Positions 45,747 through 55,475 are shown, counted from the first letter of the stretch. The stretch is 64,000 nucleotides of DNA from Stenotrophomonas maltophilia R551-3 (GCF_000020665.1 NC_011071.1:3710501-3774500), one strand, 5' to 3'. The notes: a model not told the origin generated them from the sequence alone. A program made the numbers and translations.

Positions 45747-45959
45747 CGCAAGTCCTCTTGATATGCGCCCACATGCGGGCGACCGCAGGCTGGCAGCCCA
45801 CGCCAAGAGGCGGTATCAGATTCCGTGCGATCTATGCCGCGATGTGATCGCAGGCACGCTGCCTTCTACGCAAACGGTCCGGCGACGACAGGAATCTGGC
45901 CGCTAAGCAGAATTGATGCAGTCGTTCGCGACAGCGAGACCGCGGGCGTAGGCACAACC

Positions 45960-47258
45960 CTAGCGACGAGGCGGCGGCAGGTGCGGCGCAACCAGCGCCA
46001 GCGTGCGCTGCAATGCGCCGCGACCGTTGCTGACCAACGTGCACCCTGCACGCGCCATGTCTTCGCGCGCCTGCGCGCTGTCGAGCAGATGCAGCAGCAG
46101 ATCACCGACCGCCTGCACGTCCTCGCCGATCAGCAACGCACCGGCCTCGCGCATGCGTCGCGAGATCTCGGCGAAGTTGTGCAGGTGCGGACCGGTTACC
46201 GCTGCGGTGCCCATCGCCGCTGGTTCCAGCAGATTGTGGCCGCCGATCGGCTGCAGGCTGCCGCCGACGAACGCGACCTGTGCGCAGGCATAGAACGGCA
46301 TCAGCTCGCCCAGGGTGTCGATGACGAACACATCGGTATCGGCATCGGGCCACTGCTTCGCGCGACGGGTCGCCACGTTCCAGCCCTGTTCGCGCGCCAG
46401 CGCCTCCACCTTCGGGAAGCGCTCGGGATGCCGTGGCGCCCACAGCAGCAACAGGCCGGGGTGCTGCTGGCGCAGGCGTCGGTGCAGGTCGATCACCGCC
46501 TGTTCTTCGCCGTCATGGGTGCTGGCCGCGATCCACACCGGGCGCCCGGCCGCAACCCGCGCATGGAACTGTTCGACAAAGCCCTGTACGTCCGGCGTGG
46601 CGATATCGAACTTCAGATTGCCCAGCGCCTGCACCTGTTCCGGCACGGCACCCAGCTGCACGAAGCGCTCGGCATCGTCCTGCGACTGTGCGGCAACGCA
46701 GGTGACGGTGCGCAGCGCGCGGCGGATCAGTGCGGCCAGCAAGCGGTAGCCTCGCAACGAGCGCGCGGACAGGCGGGCGTTGAGGATATAGACCGGGATG
46801 CGGCGGTCGCGGCAGCCGAACAGCATGTTCGGCCACAGCTCGGTTTCCAGGATCAGTGCCAGGCTGGGCTGGAAATGGCCGAGGAAGCGGTTTACGCTGC
46901 CCGGTACGTCGTACGGCAGGTAGACGTGGTCCAGCGCGTCTCCCCACAGCGCGCGCACGCGCTCCGAACCGGTCGGGGTGATGGTGGTGATGACCCAGCG
47001 GATGTCCGGACGCTGCTGGCGCAGGGCATTCACCAGCGGCGCGGCGGCATTGACCTCGCCCACCGAGACCGCGTGCAGCCAGACCCGCGGCTGGCCGGTC
47101 GGCTGCGGATACGAGGCATAACGCTCGTCCCAGCGCCGGAAGTATTCACGGACCCGGAAACCGCGCCAGACCAGGTGGTACACGGTGATCGGCAGCAGGA
47201 TGTAGAGCACGGCCGAGTACAGGCCGCGCAGGATCCATTCGACAGGGTCTTTACGCAT
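45960..47258 (-). CDS. waaA: Kdo transferase
   Basis: Inner-membrane-anchored glycosyltransferase that adds 3-deoxy-D-manno-octulosonate to lipid A precursor. It has 432 residues, with an N-terminal anchor (about 8-28), the WLHAVSVGEVNAA motif, the VITTITPTGSERV segment, ILETELWPNML, and the C-terminal FVGGSLQPIGGHNLLEPAAM nucleotide-sugar loop. The ATG at 47258 is the start of the conserved N-terminus, although the frame is open up to 48188 across the opposite-strand lpxL. It is divergent from lpxL across 60 bases. Confidence 0.95.
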   Translation of the reverse strand: MRKDPVEWILRGLYSAVLYILLPITVYHLVWRGFRVREYFRRWDERYASYPQPTGQPRVWLHAVSVGEVNAAAPLVNALRQQRPDIRWVITTITPTGSERVRALWGDALDHVYLPYDVPGSVNRFLGHFQPSLALILETELWPNMLFGCRDRRIPVYILNARLSARSLRGYRLLAALIRRALRTVTCVAAQSQDDAERFVQLGAVPEQVQALGNLKFDIATPDVQGFVEQFHARVAAGRPVWIAASTHDGEEQAVIDLHRRLRQQHPGLLLLWAPRHPERFPKVEALAREQGWNVATRRAKQWPDADTDVFVIDTLGELMPFYACAQVAFVGGSLQPIGGHNLLEPAAMGTAAVTGPHLHNFAEISRRMREAGALLIGEDVQAVGDLLLHLLDSAQAREDMARAGCTLVSNGRGALQRTLALVAPHLPPPRR

Positions 47259-47318
47259 GCGGCAAGGATACGGGAGCCCCCCGGGAAAGACACGCAGCCG
47301 GGTTGGTAGAATGGCGCC

Positions 47319-48236
47319 ATGTCCGATGCCACCACCGCCGTCCGCCCGTCGCTGCGCGATCCCCGCAACTGGCCGATGTTCGCCGCCATGCTCGGCGCCT
47401 TCGCCATCGCCCGCCTGCCGTGGATGCTGCAGCGTGCGCTGGGCCGTGGCGTCGGCTGGATCAGCTGGCGCCTGCTCGGCAGCCGCCGCCGCGCCGCCGA
47501 AGTCAACCTCAAACTGTGCTTCCCGGAAAAGGACGAGGCCTGGCGACAGCGCCTGGTCCGCGACAGCTTCGACGCACTGGGCGTGGGCGTACTCGAGTGC
47601 ATCCGCGCCTGGTGGGGCAGCATCGACCGCATCCGCCCGCAGGTGCAGATCGAGGGTCTGGAACATCTGCGGCAGATGCAGGCCGAGGGCCGTGGCGTGC
47701 TGCTGGTCTCCGGCCACTTCATGACGCTGGAGATGTGCGGCCGCCTGCTGTGCGACTACGTTGACCTGTCGGGCATGTACCGCAAGCACAAGAATCCGGT
47801 ATACGAGTGGGCGGTGAAGTTCGGTCGCCTGCGCTATGCCAAGGCGATGTACGCCAACGAGGACATCCGCGCCACGGTGCGCCACCTGAAGAAGGGCGGC
47901 TTCCTCTGGTACGCGCCGGACCAGGACATGCGCGGCAAGGACACCGTGTTCGTGCCGTTCTTCGGCCATACCGCATCCACCATTACCGCCACCCACCAGC
48001 TGGCACGGATGACCGGCTGTGCGGTGATCCCGTATTTCCACCGCCGCGAAGGCGGGAAGTACTTCCTGAAGATCGGCGCGCCGCTGGAGAATTTTCCCAG
48101 CGAGGACGTGGAAGCCGATACCACGCGGGTCAACCAGGCCATCGAAGCGATGGTGCGCGAAGCCCCCGACCAGTACCTGTGGATCCACCGCCGCTTCAAG
48201 CGCCAGCCCGGCGGGCGGAGCGATTTCTACAAATAA
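47319..48236 (+). CDS. lpxL: Lipid A late acyltransferase (LpxL/HtrB family)
   Basis: Membrane-associated enzyme adding a secondary acyl chain to Kdo-lipid A, acting just after WaaA. At 305 residues it has family size. The catalytic His-x4-Glu is in SGHFMTLEM (His133, Glu138), followed by YRKHKNPVYEWAV, WYAPDQDMRGKDTVFVPFFG and a C-terminal YLWIHRRFKRQPGG. It is divergent from waaA. The exact acyl position or chain cannot be told. Confidence 0.93.
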   Translation: MSDATTAVRPSLRDPRNWPMFAAMLGAFAIARLPWMLQRALGRGVGWISWRLLGSRRRAAEVNLKLCFPEKDEAWRQRLVRDSFDALGVGVLECIRAWWGSIDRIRPQVQIEGLEHLRQMQAEGRGVLLVSGHFMTLEMCGRLLCDYVDLSGMYRKHKNPVYEWAVKFGRLRYAKAMYANEDIRATVRHLKKGGFLWYAPDQDMRGKDTVFVPFFGHTASTITATHQLARMTGCAVIPYFHRREGGKYFLKIGAPLENFPSEDVEADTTRVNQAIEAMVREAPDQYLWIHRRFKRQPGGRSDFYK

Positions 48237-48267
48237 CCGGATGCGGTGGAAGGGCCGGCGTGCTCAT

Positions 48268-48340
48268 GGTAGTCGCCAACCTTGGTTGGCGCCGATGAAC
48301 CAAGGCCGGTCCCGAAGAGCCAACCAAGGTTGGCAACTAC
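48268..48340. repeat. Inverted GTAG REP pair that supplies the waaL stop codon
   Basis: GGTAGTCGCCAACCTTGG starts unit 1 (48268-48292). Unit 2 (48318-48340) reads AGCCAACCAAGGTTGG then CAACTAC. The CTA at 48337-48339 is, on the minus strand, the TAG stop of the O-antigen ligase-like gene, so the repeat's GTAG ends that gene. Confidence 0.85.
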
Positions 48341-49668
48341 TGCATCGGCGGAGATTCATCCGATTCGCGGGCCAGCAGGCTGCCGGCGAACAATGCGGCC
48401 AACAACACGGTCAGGCCACCCCAGAACGCGGAATAGAACGCAAGGTGGGTGTTGAGCGGAAACACCGTGACCGCCAGCGCCAGCATTGCCGGGCGCGCTC
48501 GCTCGCGGGCGGCGGTGGGCGCGAAGCGCCACGCACGCCAGGCCTGGGCGACCGCGGCCAACCACAGCAGCAGGCCCAGCACGCCGGTTTCAGCAAGGAT
48601 TTCCAGTACGATCTGGTGGGCATGCAAGGCCGGAGCATTGCCCCACACCGCAGGGCCCTCCTCAGCCACGCAGTCCGCATAGGCGTCGCGGAAGCCACGC
48701 GCGCCGACTCCGTTGATCGGATGCGCCTCGATCATGCAGGCGGCGGCTTCCCAGATCCTTGCACGCCCGGACAGCGCTTCGTCGACGCCACGCTCGCCTC
48801 CATCCCAGGCCATCGCGGTACGCGCGAAGCGTTCGCGAAGCTGTGGCACGCTGGCGGTCAGCGCGCCCGCTCCGAGAACCGCGAGCAGCGCGAGCAAAGC
48901 CAACCGCTTCCAGCCGAACTGGCGCACGCCGCTGTAGGCCAGCACCAGCGCGAAAGTGATCCATGACGCGCGCGAGCCGGCCAGCAGCAGCACGCTGCCC
49001 AGCGCCGCCGCTGCCAACACCCAGCCCAGGTTGCCGAAGCGGCGCGCTACCGGCAGCAACAGGAACGGCGACAGGCTGGCCAGCACCTGGCCGAACTTCA
49101 GGTTGCACGGACCCAGTGCGCCACTGAGGCGGTCAGCCAGCGCGGCCTCGTCGGCCGGACACAACGCGTGGCCGCTCACGGCCAGCTTCAGGTGTTCCAG
49201 TGACCAGAACCAAGGGCTGGTACCGGCCACCGCCTGCACCAGCGCATCCAGCGTCCAGGCGGCGGTGATCAACGCCAGTCCGCCGAAGGTCAGCCGTCGC
49301 CGCTCCGGCGTGGCCACGGCAATCGCCACCAGCCACATGAAGGGCAGATAGCGCAGGCCAGCGGCGGCCTTGGTCCACGACGCCGCCGGATCGATGGCAT
49401 CGAACGCGGAAAACGCCTGTGGCAGCCAATAGCCGAGGAACAGGATCGAGGTCAGCGCCCACGCCGCGGTGCTCAGCAGGTGCGGGCGGCGCTGCAGCCG
49501 GCGGATCATCATGCGCGCGGCGGCATACAGCGCACCGAGTCCGAGTACGGTTTCGGCGATACCCGGCAACGGCCACATCGCCACGTACGCCAGCACCCAC
49601 CACGGTGCCCAGCGACCGGCGCGGTCGTCGCGCACGATGACGGCGGGATCAGCCGGCGAGGTCGGCAT
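48337..49668 (-). CDS. waaL: O-antigen ligase / polymerase-like membrane protein
   Basis: A polytopic membrane protein of 443 residues in the Wzy_C (O-antigen ligase) family, thought to join a polysaccharide to lipid A-core or to polymerise it. About eleven hydrophobic segments are visible. The large periplasmic loop contains the family's RARIWEAAACMIEAHPINGVGARGF split here as RARIWEAAACMIEAHP and NGVGARGFRDAY, with HAHQIVLEILAETGVLGLL after it. The ATG at 49668 overlaps the end of the glycosyltransferase by 20 bases. It lies in an LPS gene group, but WaaL and Wzy cannot be separated by eye. Confidence 0.78.
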   Translation of the reverse strand: MPTSPADPAVIVRDDRAGRWAPWWVLAYVAMWPLPGIAETVLGLGALYAAARMMIRRLQRRPHLLSTAAWALTSILFLGYWLPQAFSAFDAIDPAASWTKAAAGLRYLPFMWLVAIAVATPERRRLTFGGLALITAAWTLDALVQAVAGTSPWFWSLEHLKLAVSGHALCPADEAALADRLSGALGPCNLKFGQVLASLSPFLLLPVARRFGNLGWVLAAAALGSVLLLAGSRASWITFALVLAYSGVRQFGWKRLALLALLAVLGAGALTASVPQLRERFARTAMAWDGGERGVDEALSGRARIWEAAACMIEAHPINGVGARGFRDAYADCVAEEGPAVWGNAPALHAHQIVLEILAETGVLGLLLWLAAVAQAWRAWRFAPTAARERARPAMLALAVTVFPLNTHLAFYSAFWGGLTVLLAALFAGSLLARESDESPPMQ

Positions 49669-50764
49669 AGAGGCGGAGGGTGTCACGCTGCATGGCCTGC
49701 AGGGTAAACGGGATACGGGCCGGCAAGGACGGCGGCTGCGCCAGCAGGGCCAGCGCGCGTTCACCCAGCGCGCGTGCATTACCCAGCGGCACCGCGCCGC
49801 TGGGCTGCAGCTGCTGCAGCAGTTCGCCGACGCCACCATGGTCCCAGCCCAGTACCGGGCGACCGACCGACAACGCTTCGACCACGGTGCGGCCGAACGC
49901 CTCGGGCTTGTCCGAGAGCTGCAGTACCAGGTCGCTGGCGGCATAGGCCTGGGCAATGCGCGCGGTCGGCGTGCTGATCTGCACCGCGTCGGCGATGCCC
50001 AGCGCCGCCGCCTGCCTGCGCAGATCAGCCACGTAGGCTTCGCGGCCGGGTTCATCAGTACCCAGCATCCACAGCTGCGCCGGCACACCGGTGGCGCGAA
50101 CGTCAGCCAGCAGCTGCAGCGCGTGTGCGTGGCCCTTCAGGCGGGTGCCCCGCCCCGGCAGCAGCAGCAGCGGCCCTTCAACCTGGGCCAGCCACGGGTA
50201 ATCCGCGGCCAGCGCCAGCCGCGGACGGCGATCGGCACACGCCACGCGCGGGAACTGGCGGACATCGACGCCGCGCGGAATCACCTGCAGCCTCGCTTCG
50301 GGAACCGTCGGATAGTGCCGCTGCACATAGTCGCGCACGGTGTTGGACACGCAGATCACGCGCTCGCCGCTGGTCATCACCGCGCTGTAGCGACTGGGTG
50401 AATTCAGGCCGTGCACGGTAGTCACCCAATGCGGGCGCTGTGCGACGGGCATCGCACGGATCGCGTACAGGCCCAGCCAGGCCGGCAACCGCGAACGGGC
50501 ATGCACGATATCCGCACCGACCTCGGTGAACAGGCGACGCAGGGTCGGCAGGTGACGCAGGGTCAGCAGCGACTTGCGGCCGATATCGAGGGTGAGATGC
50601 TCGGCACCACTATCGAGCAGCGGCTGTACCAGGCGACCGCCAGCGGACACCACCAGCGCGCGATGGCCGGCAGCCACCAGCGCCGCAGCAATTTCAAGGG
50701 TCGAGCGCTCGACACCGCCGGAGTGCAGCGCCGGCAGCAACTGCACCACGGTCAATCGGCGCAT
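49649..50764 (-). CDS. Glycosyltransferase, GT4-type
   Basis: A GT-B fold sugar transferase of 371 residues. The N-terminal domain opens TVVQLLPALHSGGVERSTLE, a common family-4 pattern with the GGVE acceptor loop. The C-terminal domain has RLKGHAHALQLLA and the donor-binding PEAFGRTVVEALSVGRPVLG, the E-x7-E motif. It lies upstream of the ligase-like gene and near waaA and lpxL, so it is probably an LPS-core or O-chain transferase; the sugar is unknown. It is the first gene of a minus-strand pair. Confidence 0.9.
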   Translation of the reverse strand: MRRLTVVQLLPALHSGGVERSTLEIAAALVAAGHRALVVSAGGRLVQPLLDSGAEHLTLDIGRKSLLTLRHLPTLRRLFTEVGADIVHARSRLPAWLGLYAIRAMPVAQRPHWVTTVHGLNSPSRYSAVMTSGERVICVSNTVRDYVQRHYPTVPEARLQVIPRGVDVRQFPRVACADRRPRLALAADYPWLAQVEGPLLLLPGRGTRLKGHAHALQLLADVRATGVPAQLWMLGTDEPGREAYVADLRRQAAALGIADAVQISTPTARIAQAYAASDLVLQLSDKPEAFGRTVVEALSVGRPVLGWDHGGVGELLQQLQPSGAVPLGNARALGERALALLAQPPSLPARIPFTLQAMQRDTLRLYADLAG

Positions 50765-50779
50765 CGATCGAAGGCCTGC

Positions 50780-50977
50780 TTAGTCGGCCAGCACGAACAC
50801 GGAGCCGCAGTACGCGCACTTCGCTTCGCCGTTGGGCTCGTCTTCGATCGGCAGGTACACGCGCGGATGCGAGTTCCACAGCGCCATTTCCGGCGTCGGG
50901 CAGCTCAGCGGCAGATCGCTGCGGTGCACGGTGTAGCGCTTTTCGGCGTTGGCGGGCGCGGTGGCGGTATGGCTCAT
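50780..50977 (-). CDS. Zinc-finger (CHCC) domain protein
   Basis: A 65-residue soluble protein of the zf-CHCC family. The metal ligands are Cys26 (SCPTPE), His37 (NSHPRVYLPIEDE), Cys54 and Cys57 (KCAYCGSVF), in the C-x10-H-x16-C-x2-C order of the family. The related domain occurs in NDUFS6-like subunits, but the role of the free bacterial protein is not established. The ORF reading through to 54739 on this strand is the shadow of the GH92 gene. It lies 15 bases upstream of the glycosyltransferase and may be co-transcribed. Confidence 0.85.
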   Translation of the reverse strand: MSHTATAPANAEKRYTVHRSDLPLSCPTPEMALWNSHPRVYLPIEDEPNGEAKCAYCGSVFVLAD

Positions 50978-51397
50978 GGCGGATGTCGATGAACGGGTTG
51001 CGAGGCCTGCGATTCTAGCATCCGGGCTGCCCTGACATTGCGCCGCAACAGGTCTTTGCGCGTACCGGGCCGATTCCCTGCGGCCTTGCATGCCGCCTCG
51101 GGACGGGGTGCCGGTGGAAATTCCCGACCGATCCTGCAGGTTCATGCCGAAAATCGGCCGGCAGCGATATTTCCCGCATTTGGATCGAACTAAATGGCAC
51201 TTGTCAGGCCGCGATGGCTGTTGCAGGATCGGGCCAGGTCGTAACCCGACCTGCTCAATCCGACCCGATCGCATGGCCCGCCCCCACCGGACCAGCATCG
51301 CCTCTGCCACTGCCAGCCTGGCGGGCGGAGCGATGCTGCCTGTGGTGTCCGCCGATGCGGGTTCTGCCTGCCGCCTGCCCCTCCGGGAGACCCTTGC
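50978..51397. other. 420-base spacer without a recognisable gene
   Basis: This gap separates the zinc-finger gene and the divergent GH92 operon, so it should hold promoters in both directions. I find no convincing -35/-10 pair, no strong hairpin and no supported short gene. The overlapping open frames on both strands show no family features. Confidence 0.6.
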
Positions 51398-54300
51398 ATG
51401 ACCCTGTCCGATCCGCGCCGCGCCCTGCTTCCGCTCGCCCTGGCCCTGGCCTGTGCGACCACTGCGATGCCGGTGCTGGCACAGGGGCTGCAGACCTCGT
51501 TCGAGCCCGGTGAGCCAGCTCCGACCCAGACCGCGGGCGCACTGCAGGTCACGATCGGCAACGGCCCTGCAGCGCCCTACACCGCCAAGCGCAACGCCGG
51601 CTACAGCGGCCTGCATGCACTGCGCTACAGCAGCGCTGGCGGTAACGCGCGGCGCGAACTGTTCAAGACAGACCTGGCCATCGAGGCCGATACCACGCTG
51701 TCGTGGTTGGTGCTGCCGGAAATCGTCGGCAAGGACAGCGTGGCCTCGACCTATGTCTCGCTGGACCTGCTGCTGGACGATGGCAGCAGGGTTTCGGCCG
51801 GCACTGCCCGCGACCAGCATGGCGTGGCCATCAGCGCGCGCGCGCAGGGCGATTCGAAGACGCTGTATCCGCAGCAGTGGGCGCGCAAAGCGGTACGCCT
51901 GGGCGACGTGGCCGCGCTGAAGGGCCGCCGCGTGGTGGCGATCGAACTGGAAGTGGCCAGTGCCGACGGCGCACCGGTATCCGGCTGGATCGACGATGTG
52001 CGCCTCGACGCGCAGCCACACCAGCAACCGCAGCGCGTCTCCGACTGGGTGCTGACCACCCGTGGCACCCAGGCCAACGGCACCTTCTCGCGCGGCAACA
52101 ATTTCCCGGCCACCGCTGTGCCGCACGGATTCAACTTCTGGACCCCGGTGACCGATGCCGGTGCGCTGAACTGGCTGTACCGCTGGAACGAACAGAACGA
52201 CGCACAGAACCGGCCGCAGCTGCAGGCGCTTGCGCTGAGCCACCAGCCCAGCCCGTGGATGGGCGACCGCCAGACCTTCCAGGTGATGCCCTCGGCCAGT
52301 CGTGGTGTGCCGGAGGCAGACCGCCGCAAGCGCGCACTGTCGTTCGATCGCAGCCATGAAAGCGCGCGCCCGTATCGCTACGACGTGCGCTTCGACAATG
52401 GCATCGCGGCCTCGATCGCACCGACCGACCATGCCGCAGTGTTCCGCTTCGACTTCCCCGCAGACGGCAACGCCAACCTGCTGTTCGACAACGTCGATGC
52501 ACGTGGCGGCCTGACCCTGGACGCTGCGACGCAGACGCTGTCCGGCTACACCGATACCCGCAGCGGCCTGTCCAACGGCGCCAGCCGCATGTACGTGGTG
52601 GCCAGCTTCGACAAGCCTTGGCGCAGCAGCGGCCGTCTCGATACAGGCCGCCCCACCGGCTACATCACGTTCGACACCGGCAGCGAGCGCCGGGTGACCA
52701 TGCGCATCGCCACCTCGCTGATGTCGGTGGAACAGGCGCGGCACAACCTCGCACTGGAAATCGCCACCACCGACACGCTGGAAAGCGTGGCCGGTCGCGC
52801 CCAGGATGCATGGGACGCCCGCCTGGCCCGCTTCGATATCGGCAATGCCAGCGACGACCAGAAGACCACGCTGTATTCCAGCCTGTACCGTCTCTACCTG
52901 TACCCCAACTCCGGCCACGAGAACGTGGGCAGCGCGGCGGCGCCGGACTGGCGCTACGCCAACCAGGCCAGCGCCAGTGACGACAACACCGACGGCAGCG
53001 CGACCCGCAGCTTTGCCGCCGTGCGCGATGGCAAGGTGTTCGTCAACAACGGCTTCTGGGACACTTTCCGCACCACCTGGCCGGCCTATGCGCTGTTCAC
53101 TCCGGAGGATGCCGGGCAGCTGGTGCAGGGTTTCATCGAGCAGTACCGTGCCGGCGGCTGGATCGCACGCTGGTCGTCGCCGGGCTACGCCGATCTGATG
53201 GTCGGCACCAGCTCCGATGTTGCCTTCGCCGATGCATGGCTGAAAGGCATCGGCGGCTTCGACCCGGCCGAGGCCTATGCCGCCGCACTGAAGAACGCCA
53301 CGGTGGTACCGCCGGACCGCCATGTCGGCCGCAAGGGCATGGAGCGCTCGACCTTCCGTGGCTACGCCAGCGCTGACGTGCATGAAGGCATGTCGTGGAC
53401 GATGGAAGGTGCGCTCAACGATTTCGGCATCGCCAACATGGCCGAGGCCCTGGCCAAGCGCGCGACCACGCCCGCCGCACGCGAGCGCTACAGCACCGAG
53501 GCCGACTACTTCCGTCACCGCGCCGCCAGCTACGCGACGATGTTCGACCCGGCCGCAGGCTTCTTCCAGGGCCGCAGGGCCGATGGCCGCTGGCGGGTGG
53601 ACGCCAAGCACTACGACCCGCGCGTGTGGGGCCACGATTACACCGAATCCAATGGCTGGACGTTCGCCTTCACCGCCGCACACGACGGCGAAGGCCTGGC
53701 AGCGCTGTACGGTGGCCGCGACAGGCTGGCCGCCAAGCTGGACACCTTCTTCGCCACGCCGGAAACCGCCGACGCGGCGTTCGCCGGCTCCTACGGCGGC
53801 ACCATCCATGAAATGACCGAAGCACGCGATGTGCGCATGGGCATGTACGCGCACAGCAACCAGCCGGCGCACCACATCCCGTGGATGTACCTGTATGCCG
53901 GGCAGCCGTGGAAGACCCAGCAGCACGTGCGCGAGATCCTGTCGCGGCTGTATGTCGGCAGCGAGATCGGCCAGGGTTATCCGGGAGACGAGGACAACGG
54001 CGAGACCTCGGCATGGTATGTGCTGGCCTCGCTGGGCCTGTACCCGCTGCGCATGGGCGCGCCGGAGTACGTGATCGGCTCGCCGGCGTTCCAGCATGCG
54101 CGGGTGGAACTGCAGGGCGGCGCGGTGCTGACCGTGAACGCGGCCAACAACTCGCGCGAGAACGTCTACGTGCAGTCGCTGAAGATCAACGGCACGCCGT
54201 GGACGAAGACCTGGGTGCCGCACGAAGTGATCGCCAAGGGCGCGACCCTGGACTTCGTGATGGGCCCGCAGCCGTCGCGCTGGGGCAGTGGCGTGGACGA

Positions 54301-54742
54301 TGTTCCGCGCTCGTTGACCGCGCGTGGCCAGCGCCCGCAGCTGCTGCACGACCTGCTCGGCAGCGGTACGAAAGCAACGCTGGCCGATGGCCGCGCCGTG
54401 CCCGCACTGGTCGATGACGATGCCACCACCACGGTGGGCCTGGGCGGTGGCGCAACCATCGCGCTGAGCGGCCTGACCGACGGCACCCCGACGATGTACA
54501 CGTTGACCAGTGGCGACGGCAGCATCCGTGGCGGCGAATGGGCACTGGAGGCACGCAACGGCAATGGCGGCTGGACCGTGCTCGACCAGCGTAGTGGTGA
54601 GGACTTCGCGTCCGCCCGCCAGACCCGTCCGTTCCGCATCGCCAAGCCTGGCCGCTACAGCGAGTATCGCCTGCGCCTGCTGGCACCGGGTCGGCTGCCG
54701 TTGGCGGAGATCGAACTGTTGGCAGCCAGCACCGTACAATGA
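51398..54742 (+). CDS. GH92-family alpha-mannosidase
   Basis: Exported calcium-dependent exo-mannosidase of family GH92, 1114 residues against about 750 for simple members. It has a signal peptide (about 1-28, ending VLAQ), then a beta-sandwich region (about 30-205), the GH92 catalytic part (about 215-930) and a C-terminal discoidin-like region (about 960-1110, near SGEDFASARQTRPF and YSEYRLRLLAPG). Catalytic-domain marks are NNGFWDTFRTTWPAYALFTP, WIARWSSPGYADLMVGTSSD, HSNQPAHHIPWMYLYAGQPW and the metal/acid loop GYPGDEDNGETSAW. GGGAGACCC precedes the ATG. Its stop overlaps the next ATG by four bases. Linkage specificity is unknown. Confidence 0.93.
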   Translation: MTLSDPRRALLPLALALACATTAMPVLAQGLQTSFEPGEPAPTQTAGALQVTIGNGPAAPYTAKRNAGYSGLHALRYSSAGGNARRELFKTDLAIEADTTLSWLVLPEIVGKDSVASTYVSLDLLLDDGSRVSAGTARDQHGVAISARAQGDSKTLYPQQWARKAVRLGDVAALKGRRVVAIELEVASADGAPVSGWIDDVRLDAQPHQQPQRVSDWVLTTRGTQANGTFSRGNNFPATAVPHGFNFWTPVTDAGALNWLYRWNEQNDAQNRPQLQALALSHQPSPWMGDRQTFQVMPSASRGVPEADRRKRALSFDRSHESARPYRYDVRFDNGIAASIAPTDHAAVFRFDFPADGNANLLFDNVDARGGLTLDAATQTLSGYTDTRSGLSNGASRMYVVASFDKPWRSSGRLDTGRPTGYITFDTGSERRVTMRIATSLMSVEQARHNLALEIATTDTLESVAGRAQDAWDARLARFDIGNASDDQKTTLYSSLYRLYLYPNSGHENVGSAAAPDWRYANQASASDDNTDGSATRSFAAVRDGKVFVNNGFWDTFRTTWPAYALFTPEDAGQLVQGFIEQYRAGGWIARWSSPGYADLMVGTSSDVAFADAWLKGIGGFDPAEAYAAALKNATVVPPDRHVGRKGMERSTFRGYASADVHEGMSWTMEGALNDFGIANMAEALAKRATTPAARERYSTEADYFRHRAASYATMFDPAAGFFQGRRADGRWRVDAKHYDPRVWGHDYTESNGWTFAFTAAHDGEGLAALYGGRDRLAAKLDTFFATPETADAAFAGSYGGTIHEMTEARDVRMGMYAHSNQPAHHIPWMYLYAGQPWKTQQHVREILSRLYVGSEIGQGYPGDEDNGETSAWYVLASLGLYPLRMGAPEYVIGSPAFQHARVELQGGAVLTVNAANNSRENVYVQSLKINGTPWTKTWVPHEVIAKGATLDFVMGPQPSRWGSGVDDVPRSLTARGQRPQLLHDLLGSGTKATLADGRAVPALVDDDATTTVGLGGGATIALSGLTDGTPTMYTLTSGDGSIRGGEWALEARNGNGGWTVLDQRSGEDFASARQTRPFRIAKPGRYSEYRLRLLAPGRLPLAEIELLAASTVQ

Positions 54743-55473
54743 GTCCTATGCGCTACCGTCTGCTGCCTCTGGCCCTTGTTGCCCTGTCCTTCTCCAGCTT
54801 CGGCCAGACCCAGGCGTTCGATACGCAGCTGACCCGCGATGGCGTGACGCTGAACTACCAGGACGCCCGTGGCGCCCTGGCCGCGCCGCAGCGCAAGCGG
54901 GTGATCGATACGTTCTTCTTCGCCTATCTGCGCGAACGCGCGGACTTCCATCCGGCGGCGCCGTCGATGGTGCGCATCGTGATCGATCCGGCCTACACCG
55001 GCATCGCCTTCGTTGGCGACAAGGAACAGGCGGCGACGATCACCATCAATCCGGGTTGGCTGGCGCAACACCCGAACGACATCGACCTGGTTACCCATGA
55101 GGCGATGCACATCGTGCAGGGGTATCCCGGCTACAGCGATGCACGGGTACCGGGCTGGCTGGTGGAAGGCATCGCCGACTACGCCCGCGACCGCTATGGC
55201 ATGGATAACGCCGCCGCCAGCTGGGCATTGCCGGTCAAGGTCGAGAAGGGGCAGAACGTCGACAGCGGCTACCGGGTCACCGGCGCCTTCCTGAAGTGGG
55301 CCGAGACCGAGCATCCGGGCCTGGTGCTGGCACTGGACAAGGCCCTGCGCGATGGTCGCTACACGTCTGCGCTGTGGCAGAAGCAGACCGGCAAGGCGTT
55401 GCCGGCACTGTGGGCGCAGTACGCCAAGCCGCGTTCGGATGCGCCGCCGCCAGCACGCCGCGGCAAGCGCTGA
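54739..55473 (+). CDS. Basic secretory protein (BSP)-family metallopeptidase
   Basis: An exported peptidase-like protein of 244 residues. An N-terminal signal peptide (MRYRLLPLALVALSFSSFG after the first three codons) leads to the BSP domain. The zinc-site HEAMH (120-124) matches HExxH, and it is followed by IVQGYPG and GWLVEGIADYARDRYG, the family's third-ligand region. The 3' end is basic (PPPARRGKR). The ATG overlaps the GH92 stop (ATGA); a second in-frame ATG lies three codons on. Co-translation with a mannosidase suggests joint attack on mannosylated glycoproteins. Confidence 0.9.
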   Translation: MSPMRYRLLPLALVALSFSSFGQTQAFDTQLTRDGVTLNYQDARGALAAPQRKRVIDTFFFAYLRERADFHPAAPSMVRIVIDPAYTGIAFVGDKEQAATITINPGWLAQHPNDIDLVTHEAMHIVQGYPGYSDARVPGWLVEGIADYARDRYGMDNAAASWALPVKVEKGQNVDSGYRVTGAFLKWAETEHPGLVLALDKALRDGRYTSALWQKQTGKALPALWAQYAKPRSDAPPPARRGKR

Positions 55474-55475
55474 CG

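Noticed and set aside
45960..48188. A 742-codon frame extending waaA upstream
   Set aside because: The waaA N-terminus is at 47258; the extension is antisense to lpxL.
50780..54739. A 1319-codon minus-strand frame ending in the zinc-finger protein
   Set aside because: Only the last 65 codons show a real domain; the rest is antisense to the GH92 gene.
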